A DNA stretch of 64,000 nt from Eisenbergiella tayi (GCF_001881565.1 NZ_MPDJ01000003.1:1-64000), one strand, 5' to 3'; shown: positions 53,527-63,645, counted from the first letter of the stretch. Numbers and translations are program-made. The notes: generated by a model not told the origin, from the sequence alone.

Positions 53527-54170
53527 TTGGACTGCTCAAAAAAGAATATTACCTCATGGAGGGCCAGATGAAAAGCTGGCTGATCGTTGCTGTTTTCTGC
53601 TTCTTTTATTCTTATTTCATGAACGCAGACAGCTTTCTCTTCATGCTTATTATACTGATAGGCATTATGAGTACAATGACCGTATTCAGTCTGGATAAGG
53701 CCTGCGGCTGGGATACCTACGCCATAAGCCTTCCCCTGACGAGAAAAGAAATCGTGGAAGCCAGATATCTGTTCGCTTTCCTGATCGATATCGGTGTCAG
53801 CCTTGCCTGCTGTCTGCTTATGCTTCTGCGCGGACTGATAAAAGGCGGAGTAAACATTCCGGAAAGTCTGCACTCTTTGTTTCAGATACTGCTGGTCACC
53901 ATCTTGATGCAGCTCTTGCTTTTTCCGGTCATTTATAAATTAGGCGTGGAAAAAGCCAGATTTGTCTATATGGCCGTTTTCATCTGTTTAAGTCTGGGAG
54001 TGCTTGGCCTCAGCCAGTTGGATGATAATGGGGCAGTGTTGGCAGGGATCCGGATTAATGCAGAAAAAATCATGCAGTATGGGGAAATTGCGGCCGTTAT
54101 TTTGGCTGCTGCAGGCTTGTTTCTTTCCTTGTGGCTTTCTGTCCGCATCTATGAAAAGAAAGAATTTTAA
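53523..54170 (+). CDS. ABC-2-like membrane subunit of the YtrA operon
   Basis: 215 residues with six predicted membrane spans (SWLIVAVFCFFYSYFM, FLFMLIILIGIMSTMTVF, LCLQ-type later spans such as IAAVILAAAGLFLSLWLSV) and the soluble motif DKACGWDTYAISLPLTRKEIVEARYL, typical of ABC2_membrane_5 proteins. The start overlaps the ATPase stop (ATGA), so translation is coupled. Substrate unknown; an antimicrobial peptide or lipid function is likely from the family. Confidence 0.88.
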   Translation: MIGLLKKEYYLMEGQMKSWLIVAVFCFFYSYFMNADSFLFMLIILIGIMSTMTVFSLDKACGWDTYAISLPLTRKEIVEARYLFAFLIDIGVSLACCLLMLLRGLIKGGVNIPESLHSLFQILLVTILMQLLLFPVIYKLGVEKARFVYMAVFICLSLGVLGLSQLDDNGAVLAGIRINAEKIMQYGEIAAVILAAAGLFLSLWLSVRIYEKKEF

Positions 54171-54214
54171 ACTGGAGCTAATTCATTTCAAAACAACATA
54201 TAAATTCGCATTAT

Positions 54215-55195
54215 TTAAACTGGAATCTGCCTGCTGCATGTAATGAGACCTTCCCGGTTTTCAACAGACAGGGTAAAGGAACGAATTTTTTCATCACGCT
54301 TCAGAGTGAGGGAACCGATTCCTTCGCTGCCGGCGCAGAGCCGTCCTATGTGAGAGAGGAATATATGGCGGGTATTTATGACCTTCCAGCTGAGAGTGAT
54401 TTCCGAACCGGAGGCTTCCGATGTTACCTGGAAGGTCTCTATGGAAGCGGTAAGAGGTTCCAATAAAATGCTTTGAGATACCTGTCTGCTATCACAGTAT
54501 GCGGTCAGCGTATAACTGGCTTTGCCGGTTAATAGCATCCGGCGGGAGCCTTCTTTTTCCAGAATAAGGCCGCCGGGCTGTAAAACCACCTTATCCGCGC
54601 CTGTGACACACCACTCCAGACTCACTGTGTCCCGAAAGCCGGTGACCACGTCTGCGGCGGCAGGCACAAAAACACGGATACTTAACGGACATCTTTTTTT
54701 ATAGATTATGATGGTTCCTTCCTGAATTCTTCCTTCTGTTACATTGACATATTTCACATGGCAGGAAGCTGTGGTATCTCTTGGCAGCGAGGTCCTGAGC
54801 CGATCCAGAATAAATTCGATGCCGGAGAAAGGTTCCAGAGAAAAGGTTCGGGAAGGATACAGGATAAAGGTATCAAGGTCTTTTTGGCAGCAGTACCAGT
54901 CGTCCGGCTTTGCAAAAAGAACATTTTTAAAGGATTCCTCATCTGTCAGGCAGTCGGCAGATGTTCCTAAGTCAAAGCGCAGATAAATACAGGTAAGTCC
55001 TTCCATGACGGCTGCATTATCATAAGAAGGTAATTCAATATATTCTTTTTTTGCATCATTCTTCAGAATTACGGATTCCTCAGGAGAGGGGTTACGCAAT
55101 TCCATAACAATTCTGTTTTGTATGGGGATTCGGTCGGGTTCTCCGTTTTGGGTATAAAGATAAGCAGGTGTCAGATCCAAATACAAACCAGCCAT
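54215..55195 (-). CDS. Uncharacterised protein with Ig-like repeats (operon gene 5)
   Basis: 326 residues, no signal peptide. Not recognised as a family. The N-terminal ~190 residues are mixed. The C-terminal part shows two Ig-like sandwich repeats beginning SLEWCVTGADKVVLQPGG and TLSWKVINTRHIFLSHIG, a pattern (L-x-W-x-V, then a short loop and a Gly turn) also present in the preceding gene. The ATG at 55195 has TATAGGAGAATAG upstream and starts 10 bases after the previous stop; a longer reading overlapping that gene is rejected. Last gene of the operon. Confidence 0.75.
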   Translation of the reverse strand: MAGLYLDLTPAYLYTQNGEPDRIPIQNRIVMELRNPSPEESVILKNDAKKEYIELPSYDNAAVMEGLTCIYLRFDLGTSADCLTDEESFKNVLFAKPDDWYCCQKDLDTFILYPSRTFSLEPFSGIEFILDRLRTSLPRDTTASCHVKYVNVTEGRIQEGTIIIYKKRCPLSIRVFVPAAADVVTGFRDTVSLEWCVTGADKVVLQPGGLILEKEGSRRMLLTGKASYTLTAYCDSRQVSQSILLEPLTASIETFQVTSEASGSEITLSWKVINTRHIFLSHIGRLCAGSEGIGSLTLKRDEKIRSFTLSVENREGLITCSRQIPV

Positions 55196-55205
55196 TTCTA
55201 TTCTC

Positions 55206-56357
55206 CTATAGTCTGAAATCCAGAGACTGCGGGGTCCCCGGATCAATAATGAGTTCTGCGGTAACATTGATTTTGCTGTCATACGCGTATTCCCAGTTTC
55301 CTTCCGGCAAGGAGGATACGGTATAACAGGCAGTATCCCAGATCTTAACGACGGCCATCCGGCCATCCGGAATTTTCCAGCTTATGCCTATTACCTTATG
55401 ATTGGAATAACCATGTATATATTTGTTAAAGGTGATATTAGTTCCCGGAAGCACAAGCCGTATTTCTTCTTCCGAAACAGGATCTCCTGTGCAGCGGATT
55501 GCAATGCTTGTGGTATCATCCCGCAGTATACGGCTGTCTGCGGGTTCTATTTTGGAATATACGCCGTTTTCGGCCAGTTCATAGCGGGATGCATAGTGGC
55601 ATTCCCAGGATGCGCTGCGTCCCTCCAGCAAAAGATTGATAACAGGACTGGGTGTGAAGACCTTTACCTCCTTATAAACGCTCTGTGAACTGCCCGAAGC
55701 ATATAAAAAGAAACTGTTGCTGTCGAAAGGCATGGGAACCACGCAGGAGGATGAGCTCTGTACGCCGCCGGCAAAAATATTATAGCCGCCGGGAAGGATA
55801 TAGCCGGCATTTACATTAATTACCTTCCATTCTAAAGTGACAGGCTCACCCGGACAGGCACTGGCAGGTGAAGCCGTGAAATAACAGATCTCAGTGGCTG
55901 CCAGGCTTTTATAAAGATAGCAGGTATTTTTTCCATCCAATTCATTCCCGAAACCACTTATTTCAACAGTGACAGAACAAATCCCTTCCGAAGCGGTGGA
56001 GATGATGCCGCTCCATTCTAAAGTGAGGGAAGCGTTATCGGCGGGAGCCAGCTTATCTTCAGAGAGAGTCAGTGTATAGGACAGCAGATTTCCGTTTCGG
56101 CTGATGCCGCGGAAATCAAAACAGGGACAGGTCATTGTTCCATATGTCGTGTCTGTGGATGAAAACATATTGCCGGAGGCTTCTCCCACAGATGCGGTTA
56201 TTTTTATTTTGGGGCGCGCATTCGACACCGGATCGGGGGCCTGAAAGGAATAATATAAGGTGTTTTCCGAATATAGAGATACTGCACAGGCAGGATCATT
56301 GACGGTAAGGTGTGTATCGTAAAAGGTGCCGTTAGAACAGCTGCTGTGTAGGATCAT
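55206..56357 (-). CDS. Uncharacterised Ig-like protein (operon gene 4)
   Basis: 383 residues, beta-rich, no signal peptide. The central segment CYFTASPASACPGEPVTLEWKVINVNAGYILPGGYNI is the same Ig-like repeat type as in the next gene; SLTLEWSGI earlier may be another. The C-terminus (GISWKIPDGRMAVVKIWDTACYTVSSLPEGNWEYAYDSKINVTAELIIDPG) looks like a further sandwich. The start lies inside the end of the upstream gene (26-base overlap) with AAGGAGGGGGAAA before ATG, so translation is coupled. Confidence 0.75.
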   Translation of the reverse strand: MILHSSCSNGTFYDTHLTVNDPACAVSLYSENTLYYSFQAPDPVSNARPKIKITASVGEASGNMFSSTDTTYGTMTCPCFDFRGISRNGNLLSYTLTLSEDKLAPADNASLTLEWSGIISTASEGICSVTVEISGFGNELDGKNTCYLYKSLAATEICYFTASPASACPGEPVTLEWKVINVNAGYILPGGYNIFAGGVQSSSSCVVPMPFDSNSFFLYASGSSQSVYKEVKVFTPSPVINLLLEGRSASWECHYASRYELAENGVYSKIEPADSRILRDDTTSIAIRCTGDPVSEEEIRLVLPGTNITFNKYIHGYSNHKVIGISWKIPDGRMAVVKIWDTACYTVSSLPEGNWEYAYDSKINVTAELIIDPGTPQSLDFRL

Positions 56358-59300
56358 TTTCCCCCTCCTTATGCTTTTGAATCTGTATATAGCCTTCCAG
56401 CGCCTTTACCGGATAAGGAATGGAAAAAGCCTGACTGTCCGTCTGTTCAAGTTTTGTGGTTTTCCAGCAGTTTTCAGAAATACCTTTACCGGAAGCTTCG
56501 GTTCGGGAAGTCCTTCCTGCCTGATAGAAAAAATAGCTCCTGTCATTTTGATACGCGGCGGGTATGGATAGCTGCTTTTCATTGCTTAGGACAGGTCCGG
56601 TGAAATAAGTGGTACGGATATTGTCAAGGGAGGCGTTTACCAGTTCGTCGGGCAGGGATAAGGTACAGGCCGGTAAAATACCGGGTTTAACCGTCAGGCG
56701 GGCATAAGCATCCATAAGAACACACAGCTCATCCGGCGGAAGCTCTGCATCAAGGGCCGCCGGAATCAGATTGTCTTCATAAAAATAAGAGGTCTGGGTG
56801 CCGCTTCCCGGGTAAATATGAAGGTGATCGAAATCCTTGTTCAGATAAAAGCCGGCCATACCGTCACGATAGTCATTCAGTTCTCCGATTTGGAGTGAGA
56901 AAACGGCATTTTTTACATTGGCAGTGTGGCTTGGGTCAGGAATCTGTCCTTCCAGATGGCGGTAGGATTCCGGGTCACCGGCCTGCTCCAGTTTCAGGCT
57001 GAGTCTGCACAGAACAAGAGGACGGCCGATAAATTCCACTTCTGCCGGTCCATGAGGGGCAGGGGTAATCCGGCTGTCCAGCCTGTCGATATAAGAGAGA
57101 AGGGCTATGAGATTTTCCTTCGGCCCGGTTTGCAGGGAGTATAAAATCCGGTACAGCTGCGGGTTAATATCCTCCGGCAGGTGATGAGATATTTTTTCTC
57201 CGGGGGGACTTTTGAAGTCTATGCCGCTGCCGGTCTGGGTTAGTACAAGACTTCCGACGGGAGTCCCTCCGGCAGTGAATGCCATAAGGCTGTTATCCAG
57301 TCCGTTTGGCAGCAGAAAGCCGCAAAGGGGAGAGGCTGTCGGCACGAAGGAGGCTTCCGCTCCATCTATATTATCTGCATCGTTTACAGCTTTTGCTGAT
57401 ACGGCACATATCCATTTTGCATGCAGTCTCGTGTATTGCTCCAGCCGGGGCTGGAGCATGGCTTCATGAGGTTTGGCCGGTGCGTTTAAGGAACGCATTT
57501 CTTCACTGCAATAGAGATCAGGAGACAGGATATCCTGAAATCTTCCCAGTTTATCCAGAATTCGTATTCTGCCAAAAGCCAGAAAACCGGCACGAATGGG
57601 GGAGAAGAGCCGGTCAAATACGGCGGCGGTACCCATTTCATCCGATGGCAGCGCCTGAAGAAGGGAAAGAGAGGCTTTCACCAGTCCGTCCGTGGAAAAC
57701 AGAGGCAGCAGCTTCATCTGATCCCGCATGAGCAGCATATCGTTAAAACCGCTCAGGGACTGCGATAAAAGGCTTCTTGTACGCGGATCCTTCAGCGGAA
57801 GGACATTCTCCTCAAAAAAGCTGTTCACACCTGTTTCCAGCTGCCTGGATGCGTTGTCGGACAGAAGCTGCCGGCCTGAGACAGAATATCGGTTTTGAGG
57901 ATCCATAATGGAGATATCTCCGCAGTAATCATAACGCCCATCCTTCAGCCTCCAGTTTTTCAAATCCGGCTGCTCCTTTAGGAGAGCCTTATCAGGATAA
58001 TAAAAGCACTGCCATTCCAGATACAAAGGGTGCCATTGCGGCTTGAACACGGTAATTGCCCGGATTTCCGGAAGCTCCCTGTCATAGAAGATGGAGGGAA
58101 GCTGAACGAACTGCTGCTGTACCTGCCGAAGCTGCTCGGCAAGTTCTTCAGTCCGAGCGGGATCCGGAAGAATAAAACCGGCCTTTTGTAAAGCCTTCCG
58201 TGCTATCAGGGCAGCGAAACCGGCAGAAAATAAGGATGCCTCGCCGATTAAGAGAGGAAGGGCTTCCGGCAGGCCGTCGGAAGGTTCTGCATTCCCGAAT
58301 AAATCATCAGGATACACGGTGACAGGGGATGCACAAAGCCCGGTGAAGGTGACAGAGGTATTCACCTGCTCCGAACGCCGGCAGACGGTGAGCTTTCCGG
58401 TCACTTTGCCGTCCGTGTTGGCCAGCTGCCTGACAAGAAGAACAGGATCGGCCGGCTGATAAAAGGGAGGCGCGGGTTCTGTTTTCAGTTCGTATCCCGG
58501 TCCGGGCGCAAGGTTATTAATGTCATATCGGATTTGTTCGTCTGTATCCGTTAATATAGTCTGTTCTCTTTGTATTTCAGTTACGTATGCCTGAAGTGCG
58601 GCATATAGCCTGTCACGATCCTCCCGGGCGGTATAGAAAAGCTGCCAGGTTTCAAATGCGGTACGGCACCTTTGTTTCTGTTTCATGCGCTCTGAAAAAA
58701 GCTGCCTTTGGCGGGAACGAAGGTCGGAGATTTGTTTCATGATCCGTTCGGAAGGCGGCTGTCTGTGTTCTGTGCCGGGGACAGAAGAAAGGCATATTAA
58801 ATCAGGAGGCTGCAGGGTGGAAAAACCGGCGGCATACAGTTCCTTTTCCACCTCGGCGGAACCTTGCTCTCCTAGGAGATCCGGGCAGAGATTTCGCAGA
58901 AAGCATTGAAACAGGCGGGGAGATATTTCGCTGTCCGCTCCTGCCAGTGCTGCCGCAGCCTCATCGGAGGTGTTTCCAAGCGCCAGAGCCGGTTTGTCCT
59001 CCACTTCTCCAGGCTGTGGATCGTCCGGTATGCCGGTAGGATAAGAAAAATCCGCCCCTTTCCACTCGATGCCGCATAAAAGGCCATGACAGAGACTGGT
59101 TTCCGGCAGCCCGGTTCCCTCCAGCTTCATGAGCAGGACCTCTTCCAGCTGCTGTGCTGTTTTAAGAAGGGAAAGCGGCTCGGGGCCAGCCGCATCCTGA
59201 TACCAGCCGCATACGAGATAACTTATATTCGCCTTGTGGATCCCATCGGCAGGAAGATCGTCATAAAAGCCAAATACATTCCGGCAATGGGGATAGTAGG

Positions 59301-59850
59301 CGGAGAAAAACGGATTCACGGGAGAAACGGCAGTAAGGGCAAGCCGTTCCGTATCCTGAGGGACATGCTCTGCCTGGGAAAGGGCATAACTTCTGCCCAG
59401 ATAGCGGTAGGGACGATCCGGTGTCTGGGGATAGGGCCAGGAGCTGCTTCCCGTATTATTGTAACCTGCGCCCCGTTTCTTTTGAAGTGAGTCGCTTTCT
59501 ATGAGAAAAAGCTTCTGGCGCAGCAGACTGTCCCCATCCTCCAGCCACATACGAACCACAGCCCACCGGTTGGGAACAAGGGGATAACAAAGCTTGGAGG
59601 AGGAGTTCCCATTTGTTCCGGATTCCTCCTGAGTCCCTCTGGTAAAACCCTCCGGCAGGCTGAAGGAAAGATGTATTCCCGGTTCAGGGGGATTGCCGGG
59701 AACGAACAGACCATTATCAATGGGAATATCCGGATCATCCAGATCCGTGAAGTCGAGCTGATACCCGGCATATATTTTTTTGGAAGGGGCACGCCCACAG
59801 AGGCATGCCCGTACTGTGATCGGAATAAGTAAGGTTTGATTCTGATTCAT
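56332..59850 (-). CDS. Uncharacterised giant protein (operon gene 3)
   Basis: 1172 residues, no signal peptide or membrane span. The N-terminus (LLIPITVRACLCGRAPSKKIYAGYQLDFTDLDDPDIP) leads into LCYPLVPNRWAVVRMWLEDGD, where a P-x-RW-x-V-R segment looks like a structural signature. A likely coiled coil lies at about residues 368-432 (Arg/Gln/Glu-rich, ISDLRSRQRQLFSERM). The remainder alternates beta-rich and helical regions, with ITVFKPQWHPLYLEWQCFYY near the middle. Not assignable. It starts one base after the preceding stop, and its sequence ends in the Shine-Dalgarno of the next gene. Perhaps a scaffold of a multi-protein complex. Confidence 0.75.
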   Translation of the reverse strand: MNQNQTLLIPITVRACLCGRAPSKKIYAGYQLDFTDLDDPDIPIDNGLFVPGNPPEPGIHLSFSLPEGFTRGTQEESGTNGNSSSKLCYPLVPNRWAVVRMWLEDGDSLLRQKLFLIESDSLQKKRGAGYNNTGSSSWPYPQTPDRPYRYLGRSYALSQAEHVPQDTERLALTAVSPVNPFFSAYYPHCRNVFGFYDDLPADGIHKANISYLVCGWYQDAAGPEPLSLLKTAQQLEEVLLMKLEGTGLPETSLCHGLLCGIEWKGADFSYPTGIPDDPQPGEVEDKPALALGNTSDEAAAALAGADSEISPRLFQCFLRNLCPDLLGEQGSAEVEKELYAAGFSTLQPPDLICLSSVPGTEHRQPPSERIMKQISDLRSRQRQLFSERMKQKQRCRTAFETWQLFYTAREDRDRLYAALQAYVTEIQREQTILTDTDEQIRYDINNLAPGPGYELKTEPAPPFYQPADPVLLVRQLANTDGKVTGKLTVCRRSEQVNTSVTFTGLCASPVTVYPDDLFGNAEPSDGLPEALPLLIGEASLFSAGFAALIARKALQKAGFILPDPARTEELAEQLRQVQQQFVQLPSIFYDRELPEIRAITVFKPQWHPLYLEWQCFYYPDKALLKEQPDLKNWRLKDGRYDYCGDISIMDPQNRYSVSGRQLLSDNASRQLETGVNSFFEENVLPLKDPRTRSLLSQSLSGFNDMLLMRDQMKLLPLFSTDGLVKASLSLLQALPSDEMGTAAVFDRLFSPIRAGFLAFGRIRILDKLGRFQDILSPDLYCSEEMRSLNAPAKPHEAMLQPRLEQYTRLHAKWICAVSAKAVNDADNIDGAEASFVPTASPLCGFLLPNGLDNSLMAFTAGGTPVGSLVLTQTGSGIDFKSPPGEKISHHLPEDINPQLYRILYSLQTGPKENLIALLSYIDRLDSRITPAPHGPAEVEFIGRPLVLCRLSLKLEQAGDPESYRHLEGQIPDPSHTANVKNAVFSLQIGELNDYRDGMAGFYLNKDFDHLHIYPGSGTQTSYFYEDNLIPAALDAELPPDELCVLMDAYARLTVKPGILPACTLSLPDELVNASLDNIRTTYFTGPVLSNEKQLSIPAAYQNDRSYFFYQAGRTSRTEASGKGISENCWKTTKLEQTDSQAFSIPYPVKALEGYIQIQKHKEGENDPTQQLF

Positions 59851-59851
59851 A

Positions 59852-60580
59852 TTAAAAACTCCCGCTGTTTAAAGTGAAGGAGAGAGCCAGCATCAAACCG
59901 GTGGAATGCTGGTAAACAATCCCTTTTCCTTTCCAGTTAACGGAAGAAAAGCCGGAGGCAAGACTTCCTGTCAGTGAGTCCGCTTGAAATGAAATCTGGT
60001 TTGCAGCCATATCCATTTTATAGTTTGGCTTTTTTTGCCCCTCTTTTGTAAGGCAGGTAAGACTGACCGAATCTTTGTAAAAGCGCAGCAGAGTGTAATC
60101 CTCCTTCAGCTGTACCTGTATCAGAAACCTGGCCTGTGGGGCGGGGAGCGGTCCGATGGCCGGGCAGAGGAAGGACTGAGTCTGCTCCAGCCTTATGTTA
60201 TCCAGACAATCCGCAGTACCAAACAGATGAATGTCATCAGTCTGCTCCTCCACGATAATGGGTTTCGGTGTATTCCCTGTGATATCCTGTTCAGGCGCAG
60301 TGGACTCCGGCGGGGGAGGATCAGGCAGTATACAGACATGTGCATGTAAGGTGAGGTTAACTCCTTTGCTGTTGAAAAGGCTGTAATCATAGCTGACCTC
60401 TGCACTGCCCATACCGTTCTGCAGGAGGACATCGTTCATGAGTACCGGATTTTTATCATCCTTTTTCAGAATAATCAGGACAAGCCGATATATTTTATCC
60501 TTTTCATATGTTATTTGAGTTTCAGCCCGGACTGCCAGGCTTTGTTTGTCGTCCAGCCGATAATGCAGGGTAATGGCCAT
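59852..60580 (-). CDS. Uncharacterised 242-residue protein (operon gene 2)
   Basis: A soluble protein of two beta-rich halves (ITLHYRLDDKQSLAVRAETQITYEKDKIYRLVLIIL; SFQADSLTGSLASGF) joined by a Pro/Glu/Thr-rich linker (LPDPPPPESTAPEQ). No family recognised. It lies 3 bases after the Hint-protein stop, with TTCCTCC-type complementarity (GAGGAGGAATAAAAA) before ATG, and 1 base before the giant-protein start. Confidence 0.72.
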   Translation of the reverse strand: MAITLHYRLDDKQSLAVRAETQITYEKDKIYRLVLIILKKDDKNPVLMNDVLLQNGMGSAEVSYDYSLFNSKGVNLTLHAHVCILPDPPPPESTAPEQDITGNTPKPIIVEEQTDDIHLFGTADCLDNIRLEQTQSFLCPAIGPLPAPQARFLIQVQLKEDYTLLRFYKDSVSLTCLTKEGQKKPNYKMDMAANQISFQADSLTGSLASGFSSVNWKGKGIVYQHSTGLMLALSFTLNSGSF

Positions 60581-60583
60581 TTT

Positions 60584-63526
60584 TTATTCCTCCTCCCAAA
60601 GATGCTGCAGATCATACAGGATTTTTGTATAGCAGAAAAAGTTACGATACTTTTCCTCCGTAGTTTCTTTTGTGGTATCACAGCCGGTGATTTTCCTGAA
60701 AACATCCTCCGCATTGTAATTAAAATCCATATCCTGTTGTTCCTTCTGCCATAGGTCGGAAAGGGGGGCAAAATCCTTTACGGTGGATCGGAAGTTCTTT
60801 TCTATGCGTGTAAACTGAGGGCTTGTGAGCCAGGATGGATCGGCGGGCAGATCCAGGCAGCTTCTCAAAAAATCGTTGACAAGGGAAAGGCCGCAGGCAT
60901 AAGTATAGGAATTGGGCTGTGCATAATTGTCCCAGAGATCATAAAGCGATTGGTTGCCGAGAGCGCTCGTATCATTAGGAAACTGGTAGGACAGCTTTAG
61001 AAAGGTTTCATTCACCGTCCATCCGATCTTCTCCAGGCCGGCAGGATAGGAAGCGGTATCATCGTAAGCCGCATCATCGTCAAATATATCCTGATAAGGG
61101 GGATAATCATTTTCCACATTCTTGCCTTCAGGGGTAAAAACACCTTCCCGGTAAGCCATATTGATCCAGGAGCGTCGGGCGCCGAAATTCTGATGCAGAA
61201 TCGTGTCAATTAGGATGTGGAGATAAATCCCCAGCTTCATCATGAGCTCCTCCGGCAGTTTGGTCAGATCTTTCTTATAAGGGAGGACGGAAGCAGCAAT
61301 CTCTTTCAGAAGCCCGCTTAATCTGGGGGGACAGGGAATCACGCGGTCCGCCAGTTCCTGGGCCTCTTCTTCTGAGGCCTCAGGCGTTTCTTCCCCGGGG
61401 AAAAAATGAAAGGGACGCAGGAGATCGTCACAGACATGGAAGCAGCATTCATCACTGTCTGTGGGATACCAGGGCTTTGGCGTGTCAAGCTCCCCTGTGT
61501 CATACCATTTGGCCATGGCTGTGGGGATGATAGGTACCTCAAACTGGCTGTCTGCCAGGCGATAGAAGGATTTTTCATTCACCCAATCCGGTATCCCGTC
61601 TAGCAGCAGGCTTCCTGTTGTGGCATTGTCTGCCATGAACTGACAGTATTCGGCGATGGTCTGCGCCTGTTCCAAGGGAAAGGAATTATAGAACAGCAGG
61701 TATTTAACACAAAAGTAGTGCATGGCGTAGCTCTCCGGCTTATCAGAGTGCTTAAAAACAGGAGTATTGTTCCTTTCCCGCGGCAAGGAAGAGCAAAGAT
61801 TCATGAGCAGTTCCTGCATGTCTGCGGCTTTCGGTGAAAGAGCGTTCATTTTTAGTACATCTCCACCCGGAGGATAATGCCCCTGCATGGTTTGGTCTCC
61901 GATGAGCAGCCCGTTTCCGATGAGATATGTCTCTTTGTCGAACTGGAAATTGTAGACGGTATCCTCATAGGGTATCGTGGTGATTTTTATAATTTCCTCT
62001 GGCACCGGCTCATTTTTTTCCGGATCCCAGGCATAGATTCTCTGCCCGCACCGTGCATCGCAGGCAGGCGTCGGACAGAAGGAACCGTCATCTCCTGCCA
62101 GACACAGGGTGTGGGTTGCAGAAACATTCAGGGTGTTACTGTGGGTTTGAATTCTAAAAAGCGTTTTTTCCGTGCCGGTAGTGATATCTCTTACCGGCAT
62201 GAAACTGCCGTCAGGGGAAAGGAGAAGATCACCGATATGCACATCCCGTGCGGCGATAATGCCTGATGGAGTGAGAAGCAGGGTGTCCCATGCCATGCAG
62301 CCCCACTGGTAAAACAGCCTTTCTGCTTTTACCTGCGTAGGATCCGTGCTCTGGTATTCATACTGGGCTATAACGCTGACATAACCGGCTTTATGCGTGT
62401 TTTTCTCCTGATGGCAGATGTTCAGGAGAAGATTGCCGTACAGCTCCGCCTCCGTATTACAATTCATCACAGATTGGGACTTCAGATTGGAATTCCAGTC
62501 CTCAGGGAAAGTAATTTTGATTTTATTAGGCTGTTCCGGTATTTTTTCGTCGGAGGATGTCCTGTTATAATCCAAAATTTCCACGTTTTTATCGGAGATC
62601 TGTGACCAGGGCTGGATCATACGGGCACAGCCCGGCATTTCTTTTTCGTCATGCAGAATACGGTAAAGACTGATTCGGGGCTGATATTTTTCATAGAAAT
62701 AGCCGGTTTTTGGCACCTTATAAAAATAAGCCTTATTTTTCAGGGAAACAGTTAATGTGAAAGGCAGATATACAGGCATATCTGTAATCTCGGAGTCCAG
62801 CTCTATGTCTTTATGGTAATCGGGATTACTCATCTGGGACTTCCTGTCATAACTGATGCACACATGGCCAGGACGGTACTCATGGCCAGGATGCTTGATT
62901 ACCGGATCGATCAGCTCCACCTTGCTCACATCATTCTGAAAGGATTGGATGATGGCCGTGGAGGAACAGACTTTTCCTCTCAGAAAGGGTGTTCCGTTAC
63001 AGGACTGGTCTGTCATGGAATATACGCTGTCAATACGGATGAGGCGTTCATCCAGGCCTGCGGTAAGGCTGTCACAGGATATGGGAGAAATAAAGCTGTT
63101 TGTTTCTCCGGACAGAGTCTGATCTATCTGCTTAAGGATGTCTTTTGTTTGGGCATCACGGAAATATTGACTGACACTTACCCGGGGAATCAGTGTGTTG
63201 GTGCATAAAGATAACTCTGTTTCCGCTGAAAGCAGGAAGGAGAGTGAATTTCCGTCGGACTTCAGATTAGGTGTGACCTGCAGCTTATGTACCATATAAT
63301 CATCGGTGAGATTCAATTCGTTCTGCGGTTCCGCCCGCAGAAGGCCCTTTTTCTGAGCATTCAGGCTATTCAGCAGCAGCGGAGCGGTGTTTTTGAGATG
63401 TTCGGCGCCGCCCAGATGTTCCAGGAAGAAGGTATAATGGGCTTCCTTTGAAAAATCAAGCTCCAGCATGCCTCCGGCTTCTCTGGCTTCTTCTATGATG
63501 CTGTCAGGCAAAATAAATGATTTCAT
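60584..63526 (-). CDS. Hint-domain protein with zinc-hydrolase-like C-terminus (operon gene 1)
   Basis: 980 residues, no signal peptide. Residues 1-409: unrecognised, mixed. Residues ~410-545: a Hint (intein-type) domain starting at Cys410 (GCMAWDTLLLTPSGIIAARDVHIGDLLL), with block B VSATHTL and an end reading YLIGNGLLIGDQ-T instead of the canonical VHN-S/T/C; no homing endonuclease. Residues ~546-980: helical domain resembling zinc-dependent phospholipase C/DUF6765 proteins, with MHYF (H603), QFMADN (D633) and H770-x3-D774-x3-H778 (YLHILIDTILHQNF) as likely metal ligands. Processing at the Hint domain could free or splice the hydrolase. GGAAGGAGGAATTT precedes the ATG. First gene of a five-gene operon. 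Confidence 0.78.
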   Translation of the reverse strand: MKSFILPDSIIEEAREAGGMLELDFSKEAHYTFFLEHLGGAEHLKNTAPLLLNSLNAQKKGLLRAEPQNELNLTDDYMVHKLQVTPNLKSDGNSLSFLLSAETELSLCTNTLIPRVSVSQYFRDAQTKDILKQIDQTLSGETNSFISPISCDSLTAGLDERLIRIDSVYSMTDQSCNGTPFLRGKVCSSTAIIQSFQNDVSKVELIDPVIKHPGHEYRPGHVCISYDRKSQMSNPDYHKDIELDSEITDMPVYLPFTLTVSLKNKAYFYKVPKTGYFYEKYQPRISLYRILHDEKEMPGCARMIQPWSQISDKNVEILDYNRTSSDEKIPEQPNKIKITFPEDWNSNLKSQSVMNCNTEAELYGNLLLNICHQEKNTHKAGYVSVIAQYEYQSTDPTQVKAERLFYQWGCMAWDTLLLTPSGIIAARDVHIGDLLLSPDGSFMPVRDITTGTEKTLFRIQTHSNTLNVSATHTLCLAGDDGSFCPTPACDARCGQRIYAWDPEKNEPVPEEIIKITTIPYEDTVYNFQFDKETYLIGNGLLIGDQTMQGHYPPGGDVLKMNALSPKAADMQELLMNLCSSLPRERNNTPVFKHSDKPESYAMHYFCVKYLLFYNSFPLEQAQTIAEYCQFMADNATTGSLLLDGIPDWVNEKSFYRLADSQFEVPIIPTAMAKWYDTGELDTPKPWYPTDSDECCFHVCDDLLRPFHFFPGEETPEASEEEAQELADRVIPCPPRLSGLLKEIAASVLPYKKDLTKLPEELMMKLGIYLHILIDTILHQNFGARRSWINMAYREGVFTPEGKNVENDYPPYQDIFDDDAAYDDTASYPAGLEKIGWTVNETFLKLSYQFPNDTSALGNQSLYDLWDNYAQPNSYTYACGLSLVNDFLRSCLDLPADPSWLTSPQFTRIEKNFRSTVKDFAPLSDLWQKEQQDMDFNYNAEDVFRKITGCDTTKETTEEKYRNFFCYTKILYDLQHLWEEE

Positions 63527-63574
63527 AAATTCCTCCTTCCGAAAATATTAATAATTTTAACGTAGCACAAATAT

Positions 63575-63620
63575 AATTTTCAGACAATAGAAAAAATAAA
63601 CAAATTATAGTCTGAAAATT
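63575..63620. promoter_or_regulatory. Inverted repeat in the divergent control region
   Basis: AATTTTCAGAC and GTCTGAAAATT are perfect 11-base arms 24 bases apart, between the five-gene operon and the divergent gene. A candidate operator for both directions. Confidence 0.55.
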
Positions 63621-63645
63621 TGTACGGCTATTCAACTATTTTATA

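Noticed and set aside
60584..63526. Full intein with homing endonuclease
   Set aside because: The Hint region is only about 135 residues and contains no LAGLIDADG or HNH motif.
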